From positions 1 to 15,308 of the forward strand of contig DKQG01000005.1 in assembly GCA_002471575.1 (NCBI GenBank): 15,308 bases of DNA, read 5' to 3'. This DNA is from Alphaproteobacteria bacterium UBA7314 (GTDB lineage: Bacteria; Pseudomonadota; Alphaproteobacteria; MPNO01; UBA830). The notes under the pieces were generated by a model. The model saw only the letters and a program-made list of their open reading frames with translations. It did not search any database and was not told where the DNA came from. Each line of letters opens with the position of its first letter. Within the stretch, counting starts at the first letter, position 1. Positions 1 to 10,800 of this stretch are shown one piece after another. The translations under genes were made by a program, and so were the position numbers.

Positions 1-45
1 CGTTGCTGCAATAACCGAATAACAGAAAGGCCGGCGACTTAAACT

Positions 46-121
46 AGGAGTGTAGCTCAATTGGCAGAGCACCGGTCTCCAAAACCGGGGGTTGTGGGTT
101 CGAGTCCCTCCACTCCTGCCA
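46..121 (+). tRNA. trnW: tRNA-Trp, anticodon CCA
   Basis: A 76-base cloverleaf reads directly from the sequence. The acceptor stem pairs 46-52 with 111-117 (7 bp), the D stem pairs 55-58 with 67-70, and the anticodon stem pairs 72-76 with 84-88. The 7-base loop at 77-83 has CCA at 79-81, which reads UGG (Trp). The T loop TTCGAGT is at 99-105. The discriminator base is G118, and the CCA tail is encoded at 119-121. One oddity is a T-T mismatch (95/109) in the T stem. The gene sits just upstream of secE, the usual tuf-trnW-secE-nusG order in proteobacteria. It is probably co-transcribed with an upstream tuf copy that lies outside the window, since no promoter is visible in the 45 bases before it. 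Confidence 0.97.
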
Positions 122-128
122 TCGGAAG

Positions 129-152
129 GAGCGGCATCGCTCTCCAGGTTTT
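129..152 (+). terminator. weak hairpin plus short T run after the tRNA; possible attenuator or processing signal
   Basis: Bases 129-133 (GAGCG) pair with 138-142 (CGCTC) around the loop GCAT. A TTTT run follows at 149-152, but it starts six bases after the stem instead of directly. That is weak for an intrinsic terminator. It could act as a partial attenuator between tRNA-Trp and secE, as a stop point for 3' trimming of the tRNA, or have no function. Confidence 0.25.
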
Positions 153-179
153 AGTCGGCAAATGAAGGTAAAAGTGTAA

Positions 180-377
180 ATGGCGAGAACCAACCCCGGC
201 GAATTCGTGCAGCAGGTCAGGCGCGAGGTGGCGAAAGTCACTTGGCCGAGCAGGCGCGAAACGATGGTAACGACGATGATGGTCTTCATCTTTGTTGCTA
301 TCTCGTCTGTGTTTTTTCTGCTGGTCGACCAGGTGCTGTCGTCCGGGGTTAAACTAATTCTCGGACTTGGGGGTTAA
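180..377 (+). CDS. secE: Sec translocon subunit SecE
   Basis: SecE is the small clamp subunit of the SecYEG protein-conducting channel in the inner membrane. The 65-aa product has an amphipathic N-terminal helix (about residues 7-20), the family hallmark KVTWPSR at residues 19-25, and one hydrophobic span at about 30-49 followed by a short periplasmic tail. This single-span form is usual outside the enterobacteria, whose SecE has three spans. The ATG at 180 follows a GAAGG ribosome-binding sequence (164-168), which is rather far away (11 bases). A six-codon ATG-TAA reading frame at 162-179 ends exactly at this start. SecE lies just after tRNA-Trp, and its stop is one base from the nusG ATG, so the two genes are surely co-transcribed and perhaps translationally coupled. 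Confidence 0.97.
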   Translation: MARTNPGEFVQQVRREVAKVTWPSRRETMVTTMMVFIFVAISSVFFLLVDQVLSSGVKLILGLGG

Positions 378-378
378 A

Positions 379-909
379 ATGGCAGGGCGCTGGTACGTTG
401 TTCATGTCTATTCAGGTTTCGAGAGTAAGGTTGCCCAGTCGATCCGCGAACAGGCTCAGCAGACGGGTCTAGACGACATTATCGAGGAAGTTCTGGTGCC
501 TATGGAAGAAGTGGTCCAGATGCGTCGCGGCGCCAAGGTGAGTGCAGAGCGCAAGTTCTTCCCCGGATACGTTCTCGCAAAAATGGAGATGACGGACGAA
601 GCCTGGCATCTGGTCAAGGATACGCCGAAAGTTACCGGTTTCCTTGGTGCGGGCAACAAGCCGTCGCCGATTTCCGAGGGTGAGGCGCAGCGTATTCTTC
701 ACCAGGTCCAGGAAGGCGTGGAACGGCCGAAGCCGTCCGTTACCTTCGAGATCGGCGAACAGGTCCGTGTATCCGACGGTCCGTTTACCTCGTTTAACGC
801 GCTGGTCGAAGATGTCGACGAAGAGCGTGCCCGTCTGAAGGTCGCGGTATCGATCTTCGGTCGTGCGACACCGGTCGAGCTGGAGTACGCACAGGTCGAA
901 AAGCTCTGA
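379..909 (+). CDS. nusG: transcription elongation/antitermination factor NusG
   Basis: NusG binds the RNA polymerase clamp to suppress pausing, and through its KOW domain it contacts Rho or ribosomal protein S10. The product is 176 aa. The NGN domain (about 1-118) opens with WYVVHVYSG at residues 5-13, and the KOW domain (about 122-176) has VRVSDGPF and the tail SIFGRATPVELEY. I chose the ATG at 379 because MAGRWYVVHVYSG is the usual N terminus. An in-frame TTG at 367 would add four residues and overlap secE. A G-rich stretch at 369-373 can serve as the ribosome-binding site. One oddity is residue 141, Ala, where the KOW motif normally has its invariant Gly (FNG is read FNA here). The rest of the domain looks intact. 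Confidence 0.98.
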   Translation: MAGRWYVVHVYSGFESKVAQSIREQAQQTGLDDIIEEVLVPMEEVVQMRRGAKVSAERKFFPGYVLAKMEMTDEAWHLVKDTPKVTGFLGAGNKPSPISEGEAQRILHQVQEGVERPKPSVTFEIGEQVRVSDGPFTSFNALVEDVDEERARLKVAVSIFGRATPVELEYAQVEKL

Positions 910-922
910 ACCCCGGGAGCGT

Positions 923-951
923 TTGAAGATTAGGGGCAATAGATGTATTGC
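923..951 (+). promoter_or_regulatory. possible weak promoter before rplK
   Basis: TTGAAG at 923-928 and TATTGC at 946-951 are separated by 17 bases, a weak sigma-70 type match (four and about three consensus bases). Transcription would begin near 957-960, right at the start of the L1-site-like hairpin. In E. coli the rplK-rplA unit has its own promoter at this place, which is why the weak match is recorded. The match alone does not prove a promoter. Confidence 0.25.
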
Positions 952-956
952 GGGAC

Positions 957-1001
957 GCGCGGTACGAAATGTGCGGGAGGCTAGCCATGGCCGGACCGCG
1001 C
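957..1001 (+). promoter_or_regulatory. putative L1-binding autoregulatory site in the rplK-rplA leader
   Basis: The mRNA here carries GGGAGGCT (975-982) on one side and GCCGGACC (990-997) on the other. These resemble the two strands of the 23S rRNA L1 stalk, which I recall as GGGAGGCU and GCCGACC. GGC (979-981) pairs with GCC (990-992). The outer part can close either as GCGG (973-976) with CCGC (996-999) across an asymmetric GA/GGA loop, or as GCGCGGT (957-963) with ACCGCGC (995-1001). Two short helices split by an asymmetric loop is the known shape of L1 mRNA operators. By analogy, free L1 would bind here and block translation of rplK and, by coupling, rplA. The site ends 21 bases before the rplK start. 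Confidence 0.65.
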
Positions 1002-1022
1002 CCTCAGCAAATGTGAGGATCA

Positions 1023-1451
1023 ATGGCAAAGAAGATTGACGGTTACATCAAATTGCAGGTCCCGGCAGGACAGGCCAACCCTTCGCCGCCCATCGGGCCG
1101 GCGCTAGGCCAAGCAGGCTTGAACATCATGGAGTTCTGCAAGGCATTCAATGCGGCTACGCAAAACGAGGATCAGGGCGTTCCCATTCCGACGGTGATTA
1201 CGGTATTCGCCGACAAGTCGTTCGCTTTTGAAACGAAGACCCCACCCGCATCGTACTTCATCAAGAAGGCGGCGAAGCTGAATAAGGGGTCAGGCACACC
1301 GGGCTTGGAAGTCGTCGGTGCTGTCACGCGCAAGCAGCTTGAAGAGATCGCTGAGGCGAAAATGGCCGATCTCAATGCAAATGATATGGACGCAGCTGTG
1401 AAGATTCTGGCGGGTTCCGCCCGGTCCATGGGCATTCAGGTGCAGGGGTAG
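1023..1451 (+). CDS. rplK: 50S ribosomal protein L11
   Basis: L11 forms the base of the GTPase-associated stalk on 23S rRNA, is needed for factor-dependent GTP hydrolysis, and relays uncharged-tRNA signals to RelA. The 142-aa product matches the usual length. The N-terminal domain shows the proline-rich stretch SPPIGPALGQ (21-30), with Pro22 and Pro26 at the thiostrepton-contact positions, followed by NIMEFCKAFN. The C-terminal RNA-binding domain (about 73-142) ends in NANDMDAAVKILAGSARSMG, the typical wording. The ATG at 1023 has GAGGA close upstream (1015-1019). rplA starts four bases after the stop, so L11 and L1 are made from one message and probably share L1 feedback at the upstream leader. 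Confidence 0.99.
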   Translation: MAKKIDGYIKLQVPAGQANPSPPIGPALGQAGLNIMEFCKAFNAATQNEDQGVPIPTVITVFADKSFAFETKTPPASYFIKKAAKLNKGSGTPGLEVVGAVTRKQLEEIAEAKMADLNANDMDAAVKILAGSARSMGIQVQG

Positions 1452-1455
1452 AGCT

Positions 1456-2166
1456 ATGGCTGGCAGAGGGAAACGTATCAAAGGCTCTTACGAGCAGGTC
1501 GACCGCGATACCGTCTACGAACTCGACGCTGCAGTGAAGTTGCTTAAAGACAACGCCAAGGCGAAGTTCGACGAAACCATCGAGATCTCGATGAACCTGG
1601 GTGTCGATCCGCGGCATTCGGACCAGATGGTCCGCGGCGTCGTCTCGCTGCCCAAGGGCACCGGCAAGGCCGTGCGTGTTGCCGTGTTCGCTAAGGGCGA
1701 CAAGGCTGACGAGGCCCAGGTGGCAGGCGCCGATGTCGTCGGTGCGGACGATCTGGCCGAGAAGGTTGAAAGGGGCGAAATTGATTTCGAACGCGTGATC
1801 GCCACGCCTGACATGATGCCGGTGGTCGGCAAACTTGGTAAAGTTCTCGGTCCCAAGGGGCTGATGCCGAACCCGAAACTCGGCACGGTTACCCCTGATG
1901 TCGCGAAGGCGGTTCAGGACGCAAAGGGCGGCCAGGTGGAATACCGGGTCGAAAAGGCCGGGATTATCCATGTTGGTGTCGGTAAAGCGAGCTTTTCCGA
2001 AGGCGACATCGCCGAAAACATCTGTTCGTTGGTGGATGCCGTGAATAAGGCGAAGCCCTCGGGTGCGAAAGGCACGTATATCAAGAAAATTTCCGTCTCC
2101 TCTACGATGGGGCCGGGGATTAAGCTGGACATCGGACCGCTTCTGGAGCGGGCCGGCCAAGGCTAA
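1456..2166 (+). CDS. rplA: 50S ribosomal protein L1
   Basis: L1 forms the mobile L1 stalk that guides deacylated tRNA out of the E site, and in many bacteria it represses its own rplK-rplA mRNA. The product is 236 aa, close to the 234 of E. coli. It shows the two-domain family pattern, with MNLGVDPRHSDQMVRG near residues 47-62. The L1 signature MPVVGKLGKVLGPKGLMPNP at residues 121-140 lies in the inserted domain II. The chain returns to domain I with YIKKISVSSTMGPGIKLD near the end. AGGGG (1444-1448), inside the end of rplK, is the ribosome-binding site. The 4-base gap from rplK suggests translational coupling. A 303-base structured leader follows before rplJ. Confidence 0.99.
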   Translation: MAGRGKRIKGSYEQVDRDTVYELDAAVKLLKDNAKAKFDETIEISMNLGVDPRHSDQMVRGVVSLPKGTGKAVRVAVFAKGDKADEAQVAGADVVGADDLAEKVERGEIDFERVIATPDMMPVVGKLGKVLGPKGLMPNPKLGTVTPDVAKAVQDAKGGQVEYRVEKAGIIHVGVGKASFSEGDIAENICSLVDAVNKAKPSGAKGTYIKKISVSSTMGPGIKLDIGPLLERAGQG

Positions 2167-2176
2167 ATGGAATGCG

Positions 2177-2310
2177 CAGCCCTGCGGGGCTGTGAACAGG
2201 AACCGTGTGATCCGCTATGATGCGGTATGACGGTTCCGACCTGTCCGAGACTGCAGGTCCGCGCGCAACAGGAATGTTGCAACCGGGTAATGGCTTAACC
2301 GCCTGCACAG
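2177..2310 (+). promoter_or_regulatory. structured upper part of the rplJ leader, candidate L10-L12 binding region
   Basis: Several hairpins can be read in the gap after rplA. CAGCCC (2177-2182) pairs with GGGCTG (2187-2192) around TGCG. It has no T run after it, so it is not a clear terminator. GGAACCGT (2199-2206) pairs with ACGGTTCC (2230-2237), enclosing CCGC/GCGG (2212-2215/2222-2225). TGCAGG (2252-2257) pairs with CCTGCA (2302-2307), closing a branched unit. Inside that unit GCAACA/TGTTGC (2265-2270/2275-2280) carries a GGAA tetraloop of the GNRA class. In most bacteria the L10-L12 complex binds a structured rplJ leader to repress rplJ-rplL, and the position fits. I could not identify the exact kink-turn of the known L10 leader family by eye. 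Confidence 0.55.
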
Positions 2311-2330
2311 ACGGGAGAACGGGCAATTTT

Positions 2331-2351
2331 CCGCAGACATGACGTTTGCGG
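2331..2351 (+). promoter_or_regulatory. small hairpin in the mid rplJ leader
   Basis: CCGCA (2331-2335) pairs with TGCGG (2347-2351) around an 11-base loop. It follows a T run (TTTT at 2327-2330) instead of preceding one, so it is not a terminator. It may be a spacer element of the leader. The remaining leader bases between 2352 and 2417 show no further clear structure and no convincing promoter or gene. Confidence 0.3.
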
Positions 2352-2417
2352 ATTATGGCTTGAACTTCTGGGACAGGCGAACCGGGTTCGTGGTTTGCTA
2401 CGGATCCAGACGCAACC

Positions 2418-2449
2418 GGAACCAGGCTGCCAAGATGGCGTCCTGTTCC
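2418..2449 (+). promoter_or_regulatory. strong hairpin just upstream of the rplJ ribosome-binding site
   Basis: GGAAC (2418-2422) and AGG (2424-2426) pair with CCTGTTCC (2442-2449), with C2423 bulged. After a two-base internal loop on each side, GCCA (2429-2432) pairs with TGGC (2436-2439) around AGA. That is twelve base pairs ending nine bases before the GGAG ribosome-binding sequence (2458-2461) of rplJ. The placement suits translational control of rplJ by leader folding, possibly as the downstream arm of the L10-L12 regulatory structure. Confidence 0.5.
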
Positions 2450-2469
2450 AGAAAAGTGGAGACGACTGA

Positions 2470-2988
2470 GTGGACCGGACGCAGAAAGAAGAACTGGTCG
2501 CTTCGTTTAATGAAGCTTTTTCGGGGGCAACTCTCGTTGTCGTGACCAGCCAGAACGGCTTGTCGGTCGCGCAATCGACGGAGTTACGCCGGGAAATGCG
2601 GAATGCGGGCGCCAGCTTCAAAGTGACCAAAAATCGGCTCACACGTCTCGCGCTCAAAGGCACGAAGTTCGAGCATTTGAGCGACCTGTTCAAGGGGCCG
2701 ACGGGGATCGCCTATTCCGACGACCCGGTCGCGGCCGCGCGCGTTGCGGTCAAGTTTGCCGATGACAACGACAAGTTCGTTGTCCTGGGCGGCGGTCTCG
2801 ACGAACAGGCCCTGGATGTGTCGGCCGTCACGGCGCTCGCCAAGCTACCTTCGCTTGACGAACTGCGTGGCAAGCTTGTCGGCATGATCCAGACACCGGC
2901 CACCCGGATCGCAGGTGTGACCCAAGCACCAGCGAGCCAGCTTGCGCGCGTCATTTCGGCACGTGCCGAGCAGGGCGAGGCCGCCTGA
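2470..2988 (+). CDS. rplJ: 50S ribosomal protein L10
   Basis: L10 anchors the L7/L12 dimers to 23S rRNA at the stalk base and, with L12, normally represses its own operon. The product is 172 aa. The N-terminal rRNA-binding domain (about 1-125) starts MDRTQKEELVASFNEAF and contains NGLSVAQSTELRREMR and KVTKNRLTRLALKGT. The C-terminal helix (about 133-172) ends QLARVISARAEQGEAA and is the usual docking site for L12 dimers. The start is GTG at 2470, chosen because MDR is the common alphaproteobacterial L10 N terminus and GGAG (2458-2461) lies eight bases upstream. A GTG start in a feedback-controlled gene may keep initiation weak. rplL follows after 44 bases. Confidence 0.98.
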   Translation: MDRTQKEELVASFNEAFSGATLVVVTSQNGLSVAQSTELRREMRNAGASFKVTKNRLTRLALKGTKFEHLSDLFKGPTGIAYSDDPVAAARVAVKFADDNDKFVVLGGGLDEQALDVSAVTALAKLPSLDELRGKLVGMIQTPATRIAGVTQAPASQLARVISARAEQGEAA

Positions 2989-3032
2989 GCCGATAACCAG
3001 TTAACTAGTTCAAGCCTAAGGAGAAATACGAA

Positions 3033-3413
3033 ATGGCTGCAAATCTCGAACAGATCGCTGACGATCTGTCTAACCTTACCGTCCTCGAGGCGGCTGAACT
3101 ATCGAAGATGCTCGAAGAAAAATGGGGCGTTTCGGCCGCCGCACCTGTTGCCGTTGCGGCAGCGGGTGGTGCGGACGCCGGTGGCGCCGCGGCTGAAGAC
3201 AAGGATGATTTCGATGTCATTCTTGCTGGTGCCGGTGACAAGAAAATCAATGTCATTAAGGAAGTGCGCGCAATCACCGGTCTTGGCCTGAAAGAAGCAA
3301 AGGACCTGGTCGAAGGTGCGCCTCAGCCGGTCAAGGAAGGAGTTGGCAAAGAAGAAGCCGACGAAATCAAAGGAAAGCTGGAAGAAGCGGGGGCGTCGGT
3401 CGAAGTCAAGTAA
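3033..3413 (+). CDS. rplL: 50S ribosomal protein L7/L12
   Basis: L7/L12 is the multi-copy stalk protein that recruits and activates EF-G, EF-Tu, IF2 and RF3. The product is 126 aa. An N-terminal dimerisation domain lies at about 1-33. A flexible Ala/Gly-rich hinge (about 34-55) follows, containing AAAPVAVAAAGGADAGGAAA. The globular factor-binding domain (about 56-126) includes KKINVIKEVRAITGLGLKEA and ends in EEAGASVEVK. A strong AAGGAG (3018-3023) sits nine bases before the ATG, in keeping with the need for four to six copies per ribosome against one L10. It shares the rplJ transcript, and the hairpin-rich spacer that follows probably reduces readthrough into rpoB. Confidence 0.99.
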   Translation: MAANLEQIADDLSNLTVLEAAELSKMLEEKWGVSAAAPVAVAAAGGADAGGAAAEDKDDFDVILAGAGDKKINVIKEVRAITGLGLKEAKDLVEGAPQPVKEGVGKEEADEIKGKLEEAGASVEVK

Positions 3414-3453
3414 TGACGCTTCGCGCCCGCACAGCAACGACTACCGGACCGTT

Positions 3454-3480
3454 ACCGCCCGCGCTTCGGCGCGGCGCGGT
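3454..3480 (+). terminator. first rplL-rpoB hairpin, candidate partial attenuator
   Basis: CCGCGC (3459-3464) pairs with GCGCGG (3469-3474) around a TTCG tetraloop. The stem continues outward as ACCGC (3454-3458) with GCGGT (3476-3480), with C3475 bulged. That is eleven base pairs of nearly pure G-C. The nearest T run (TTTTT, 3495-3499) begins 14 bases after the stem, too far for a canonical intrinsic terminator. In E. coli a leaky attenuator in the same gap lowers rpoBC relative to rplJL, and the same role is inferred here. Confidence 0.5.
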
Positions 3481-3519
3481 GCCGTTCGTTCAAATTTTTC
3501 CGCCTGCGCTGCGGCGCGG
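3455..3519 (+). repeat. 20-base direct repeat pair carrying the two hairpins
   Basis: Bases 3455-3474 and 3500-3519 are identical at 18 of 20 positions. They differ only at 3460/3505 (C/T) and 3466/3511 (T/G), and the copies are 45 bases apart. Each copy folds into its own hairpin. The match is good enough to suggest a local duplication, or selection for the same fold twice. Confidence 0.7.
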
Positions 3520-3521
3520 GC
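3502..3521 (+). terminator. second rplL-rpoB hairpin, candidate partial attenuator or RNase site
   Basis: GCCTGCGC (3502-3509) pairs with GCGCGGGC (3514-3521) around TGCG, giving eight pairs with one T-G wobble. No T run follows, and the next bases form the palindrome CCAATATTGG (3521-3530). It repeats the first hairpin in sequence and may add to attenuation, stabilise a processed mRNA end, or be cut by an RNase between rplL and rpoB. Confidence 0.4.
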
Positions 3522-3547
3522 CAATATTGGATTCGTGAGAGGTCGCC

Positions 3548-7714
<4,167 letters not shown>

Positions 7715-7758
7715 TTGGCGGGAATTCGGGAACAGCTACGCGACTTTGAACTAGTACC

Positions 7759-7782
7759 GGCCATCGCGCTTTCGCGGAGGCC
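7759..7782 (+). promoter_or_regulatory. hairpin in the rpoB-rpoC spacer
   Basis: GGCC (7759-7762) pairs with GGCC (7779-7782), and CGCG (7765-7768) with CGCG (7773-7776). The two helices are separated by a two-base internal loop (AT/GA) and capped by CTTT. There is no T run, so it is not a terminator. It ends nine bases before the AGGAG of rpoC and may tune rpoC translation or mRNA stability. Confidence 0.35.
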
Positions 7783-7803
7783 ATAAATGCCAGGAGACGG
7801 CAA

Positions 7804-10800
7804 ATGAATGAATTGATGAACATCTTCGGCCAGGTCAGCACGGCTCAGAGCTTCGACCAGATCCAGATTTCGATCGCGAGCCCCGAACGCATCCGTTCGT
7901 GGTCCTACGGTGAAATCAAGAAGCCGGAGACCATCAATTACCGGACCTTCAAACCCGAACGCGACGGCCTGTTCTGTGCCCGGATTTTCGGGCCGATCAA
8001 GGATTACGAATGCCTGTGCGGCAAGTACAAGCGGATGAAGTACCGGGGCATCATCTGCGAGAAATGCGGTGTCGAGGTTACGCTGTCCAAGGTCCGGCGC
8101 GAACGGATGGGCCATATCGAGCTTGCCTCTCCAGTTGCCCATATCTGGTTTCTGAAATCGCTGCCGAGCCGGATCGCTCTGCTGCTCGACATGACGCTTA
8201 AGGATGTTGAACGGGTTCTGTATTTCGAAAACTACATCGTCACCGAACCGGGACTGTCGCCGCTGGAAGAGGGCCAGCTCCTCTCAGAGGAAGGTTTTAT
8301 CGACGCGCAGGACGAATATGGCGAGGACGCCTTCGAGGCGATGATCGGTGCCGAAGCCCTAAAAAAGATGCTGGGCGAGATCGACCTTGAGGAAGAGCGC
8401 GAAGAACTCCGTATCGATATGAAGGAAACCGGCTCTGAGGCCAAGCGTAAGAAATACGTAAAGCGTCTGAAGCTCGTGGAGTCCTTTCTCGAGTCCGGCG
8501 CGCGTCCGGAATGGATGATCCTCGAAGTCATCCCGGTTATTCCGCCGGAGCTGCGTCCCCTGGTACCTCTGGACGGCGGCCGGTTCGCGACCTCGGATCT
8601 GAACGATCTCTATCGCCGGGTCATCAACCGGAACAACCGCCTGAAACGACTTATCGAATTGCGCGCGCCCGACATCATCGTACGGAATGAAAAGCGCATG
8701 CTGCAGGAAGCGGTCGACGCCCTGTTTGATAACGGCCGACGTGGCCGCACGATCACCGGCGCTAACAAACGCCCGCTGAAATCCCTCAGCGACATGCTAA
8801 AGGGCAAGCAGGGCCGGTTCCGTCAGAATCTGCTCGGCAAGCGCGTCGACTATTCCGGCCGGTCGGTCATCGTGGTAGGCCCGGAACTGAAACTGCACCA
8901 GTGCGGTCTGCCGAAAAAGATGGCGCTGGAATTGTTCAAACCGTTCATCTATTCGAAGCTCGAACTCTACGGTATGGCGAATACGATCAAGGCTGCCAAA
9001 AGGATGGTCGAGAAGGAACGGCCCGAGGTATGGGATATCCTAGAAGAGGTGATCCGCGAACATCCAGTAATGCTGAACCGGGCACCCACACTGCATCGCC
9101 TGGGTATCCAAGCGTTCGAACCGGTGCTGGTTGAAGGCAAGGCCGTTCAGTTGCATCCGCTGGTCTGTACCGCGTTTAACGCTGACTTTGACGGCGATCA
9201 GATGGCGGTACACGTGCCGCTGTCGCTGGAGGCCCAGCTTGAAGCGCGCGTGCTTATGATGTCGACGAACAACATTCTCAGCCCCGCTAACGGCAAGCCG
9301 ATTATCGTGCCGTCGCAGGATATCGTTCTCGGCCTTTACTACCTCAGTCTAGAGCGCGAGGGTGAACCGGGCGAGGGAATGGCTTTCGGGACGACCGGCG
9401 AGGTTGAGCAGGCGCTCGACGCAGGCATCATCACGTTGCATTCAAAAGTTCTGGTCCGCGTCAATACCGTCGACGAGGAAGGCAACGAGGTTATCCGGCG
9501 GATCGAAACCACGCCCGGCCGTATGTTCATCATGCACATACTCCCTAAAAGCGCGGCTGTTCCTGTCGACGTGCTCAACAAAGTTCTAACCAAGAAGGAC
9601 GTTCAAGACGTCATCGATTTGGTTTATCGCCATTGCGGTCAGAAGGATACGGTGATCTTCGCCGACCGGATGATGGGTCTCGGTTTCTCATACGCCTGTC
9701 GGGCCGGTATTTCGTTTGGCAAAGACGATCTGCTTATACCGCCGGAAAAGGAAAAGCTGGTCAACGTAACTCAGGATCAGGTCAAGGAGTATGAAAAGCA
9801 ATACCAAGACGGCCTCATCACCCAAGGCGAAAAATACAACAAGGTCGTGGACGCCTGGTCGCAGTGCACGGACAACGTTGCCGACGCGATGATGGAAGGT
9901 CTGGAAAGGGTCGAGCCGGGCAAACCGGTCAACTCGGTCTACATGATGGCGCATTCCGGTGCGCGTGGTTCCGCCGCCCAGATGAAACAGCTGGCAGGCA
10001 TGCGCGGTCTTATGGCCAAACCGTCCGGCGAAATCATCGAGACGCCGATCATGTCGAATTTCAAGGAGGGCCTGACCGTGCTGGAATACTTCAATTCCTC
10101 GCACGGCGCTCGTAAAGGCCTCGCCGATACGGCCTTGAAAACGGCAAACTCCGGCTATCTGACACGGCGCCTGGTCGATGTAGCACAGGATTGCACCGTG
10201 ATTGAGGAAGATTGCGGTACAAAGAATGCGCTGACAGTCGTCCCCATGATCGAAGGTGGCGACGTACTTGAACCGCTGTCCGAGCGTGTGCTCGGCAGGA
10301 CTGTGGCAGAAGACATCATTGATCCAGTCTCCGGAGACACGCTGGCCAAGAAAGGCACGCTGATCGACGAAGCCCTGGCCGAGAAGATCGACGAAGCGGA
10401 AGTAGAATCGCTCATGATCCGATCCGTGCTTACCTGCGAGACCAAGGGTGGCGTTTGCGCGGCCTGTTACGGCCGAGATCTTGCACGGGGAACGCCGGTC
10501 AACATGGGCGAAGCTGTTGGTATTATTGCCGCTCAGTCTATCGGCGAACCTGGCACGCAGCTTACGATGCGGACATTCCATATTGGCGGTGCCGCGCAGC
10601 GCGGCGCAGAGCAGTCGAGCGTCGAAGCGTCCTTCGATGCTAGGGTGAAGATCAACAACCGCAACGTGGTGATCGACCGTAAGAAGATGCCGGTTGTGAT
10701 GGCGCGCAATACGGAAATTGTGCTGGTCGATGAGCAAGGGCGCGAACGCGCATCCTACCGCGTGCCCTATGGTTCCAGGTTGCTGAAGGACGATGGCGAT

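Noticed and set aside
1..45. Promoter for tRNA-Trp or the tail of an upstream gene
   Set aside because: Only 45 bases are available. There is no convincing -35/-10 pair and no recognisable coding end.
367..378. TTG start for NusG, adding four residues
   Set aside because: The ATG at 379 gives the standard N terminus MAGRWYVVHVYSG, and the TTG would overlap secE.
2360..2388. TTGAAC at 2360-2365 as a promoter for rplJ
   Set aside because: No -10 like element is present at 16-18 base spacing.
2339..2545. 68-codon forward frame in the rplJ leader running into rplJ in another frame
   Set aside because: No ribosome-binding sequence, no family resemblance, and the region is better explained as a structured leader.
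3495..3499. TTTTT run as the end of an intrinsic terminator before rpoB
   Set aside because: It begins 14 bases after the hairpin, too far for canonical termination. The hairpin was kept only as a candidate attenuator.
3521..3530. Perfect 10-base palindrome CCAATATTGG before rpoB
   Set aside because: It is short and could be chance. No known operator of this sequence is linked to rpoB, and it is not repeated in the window.
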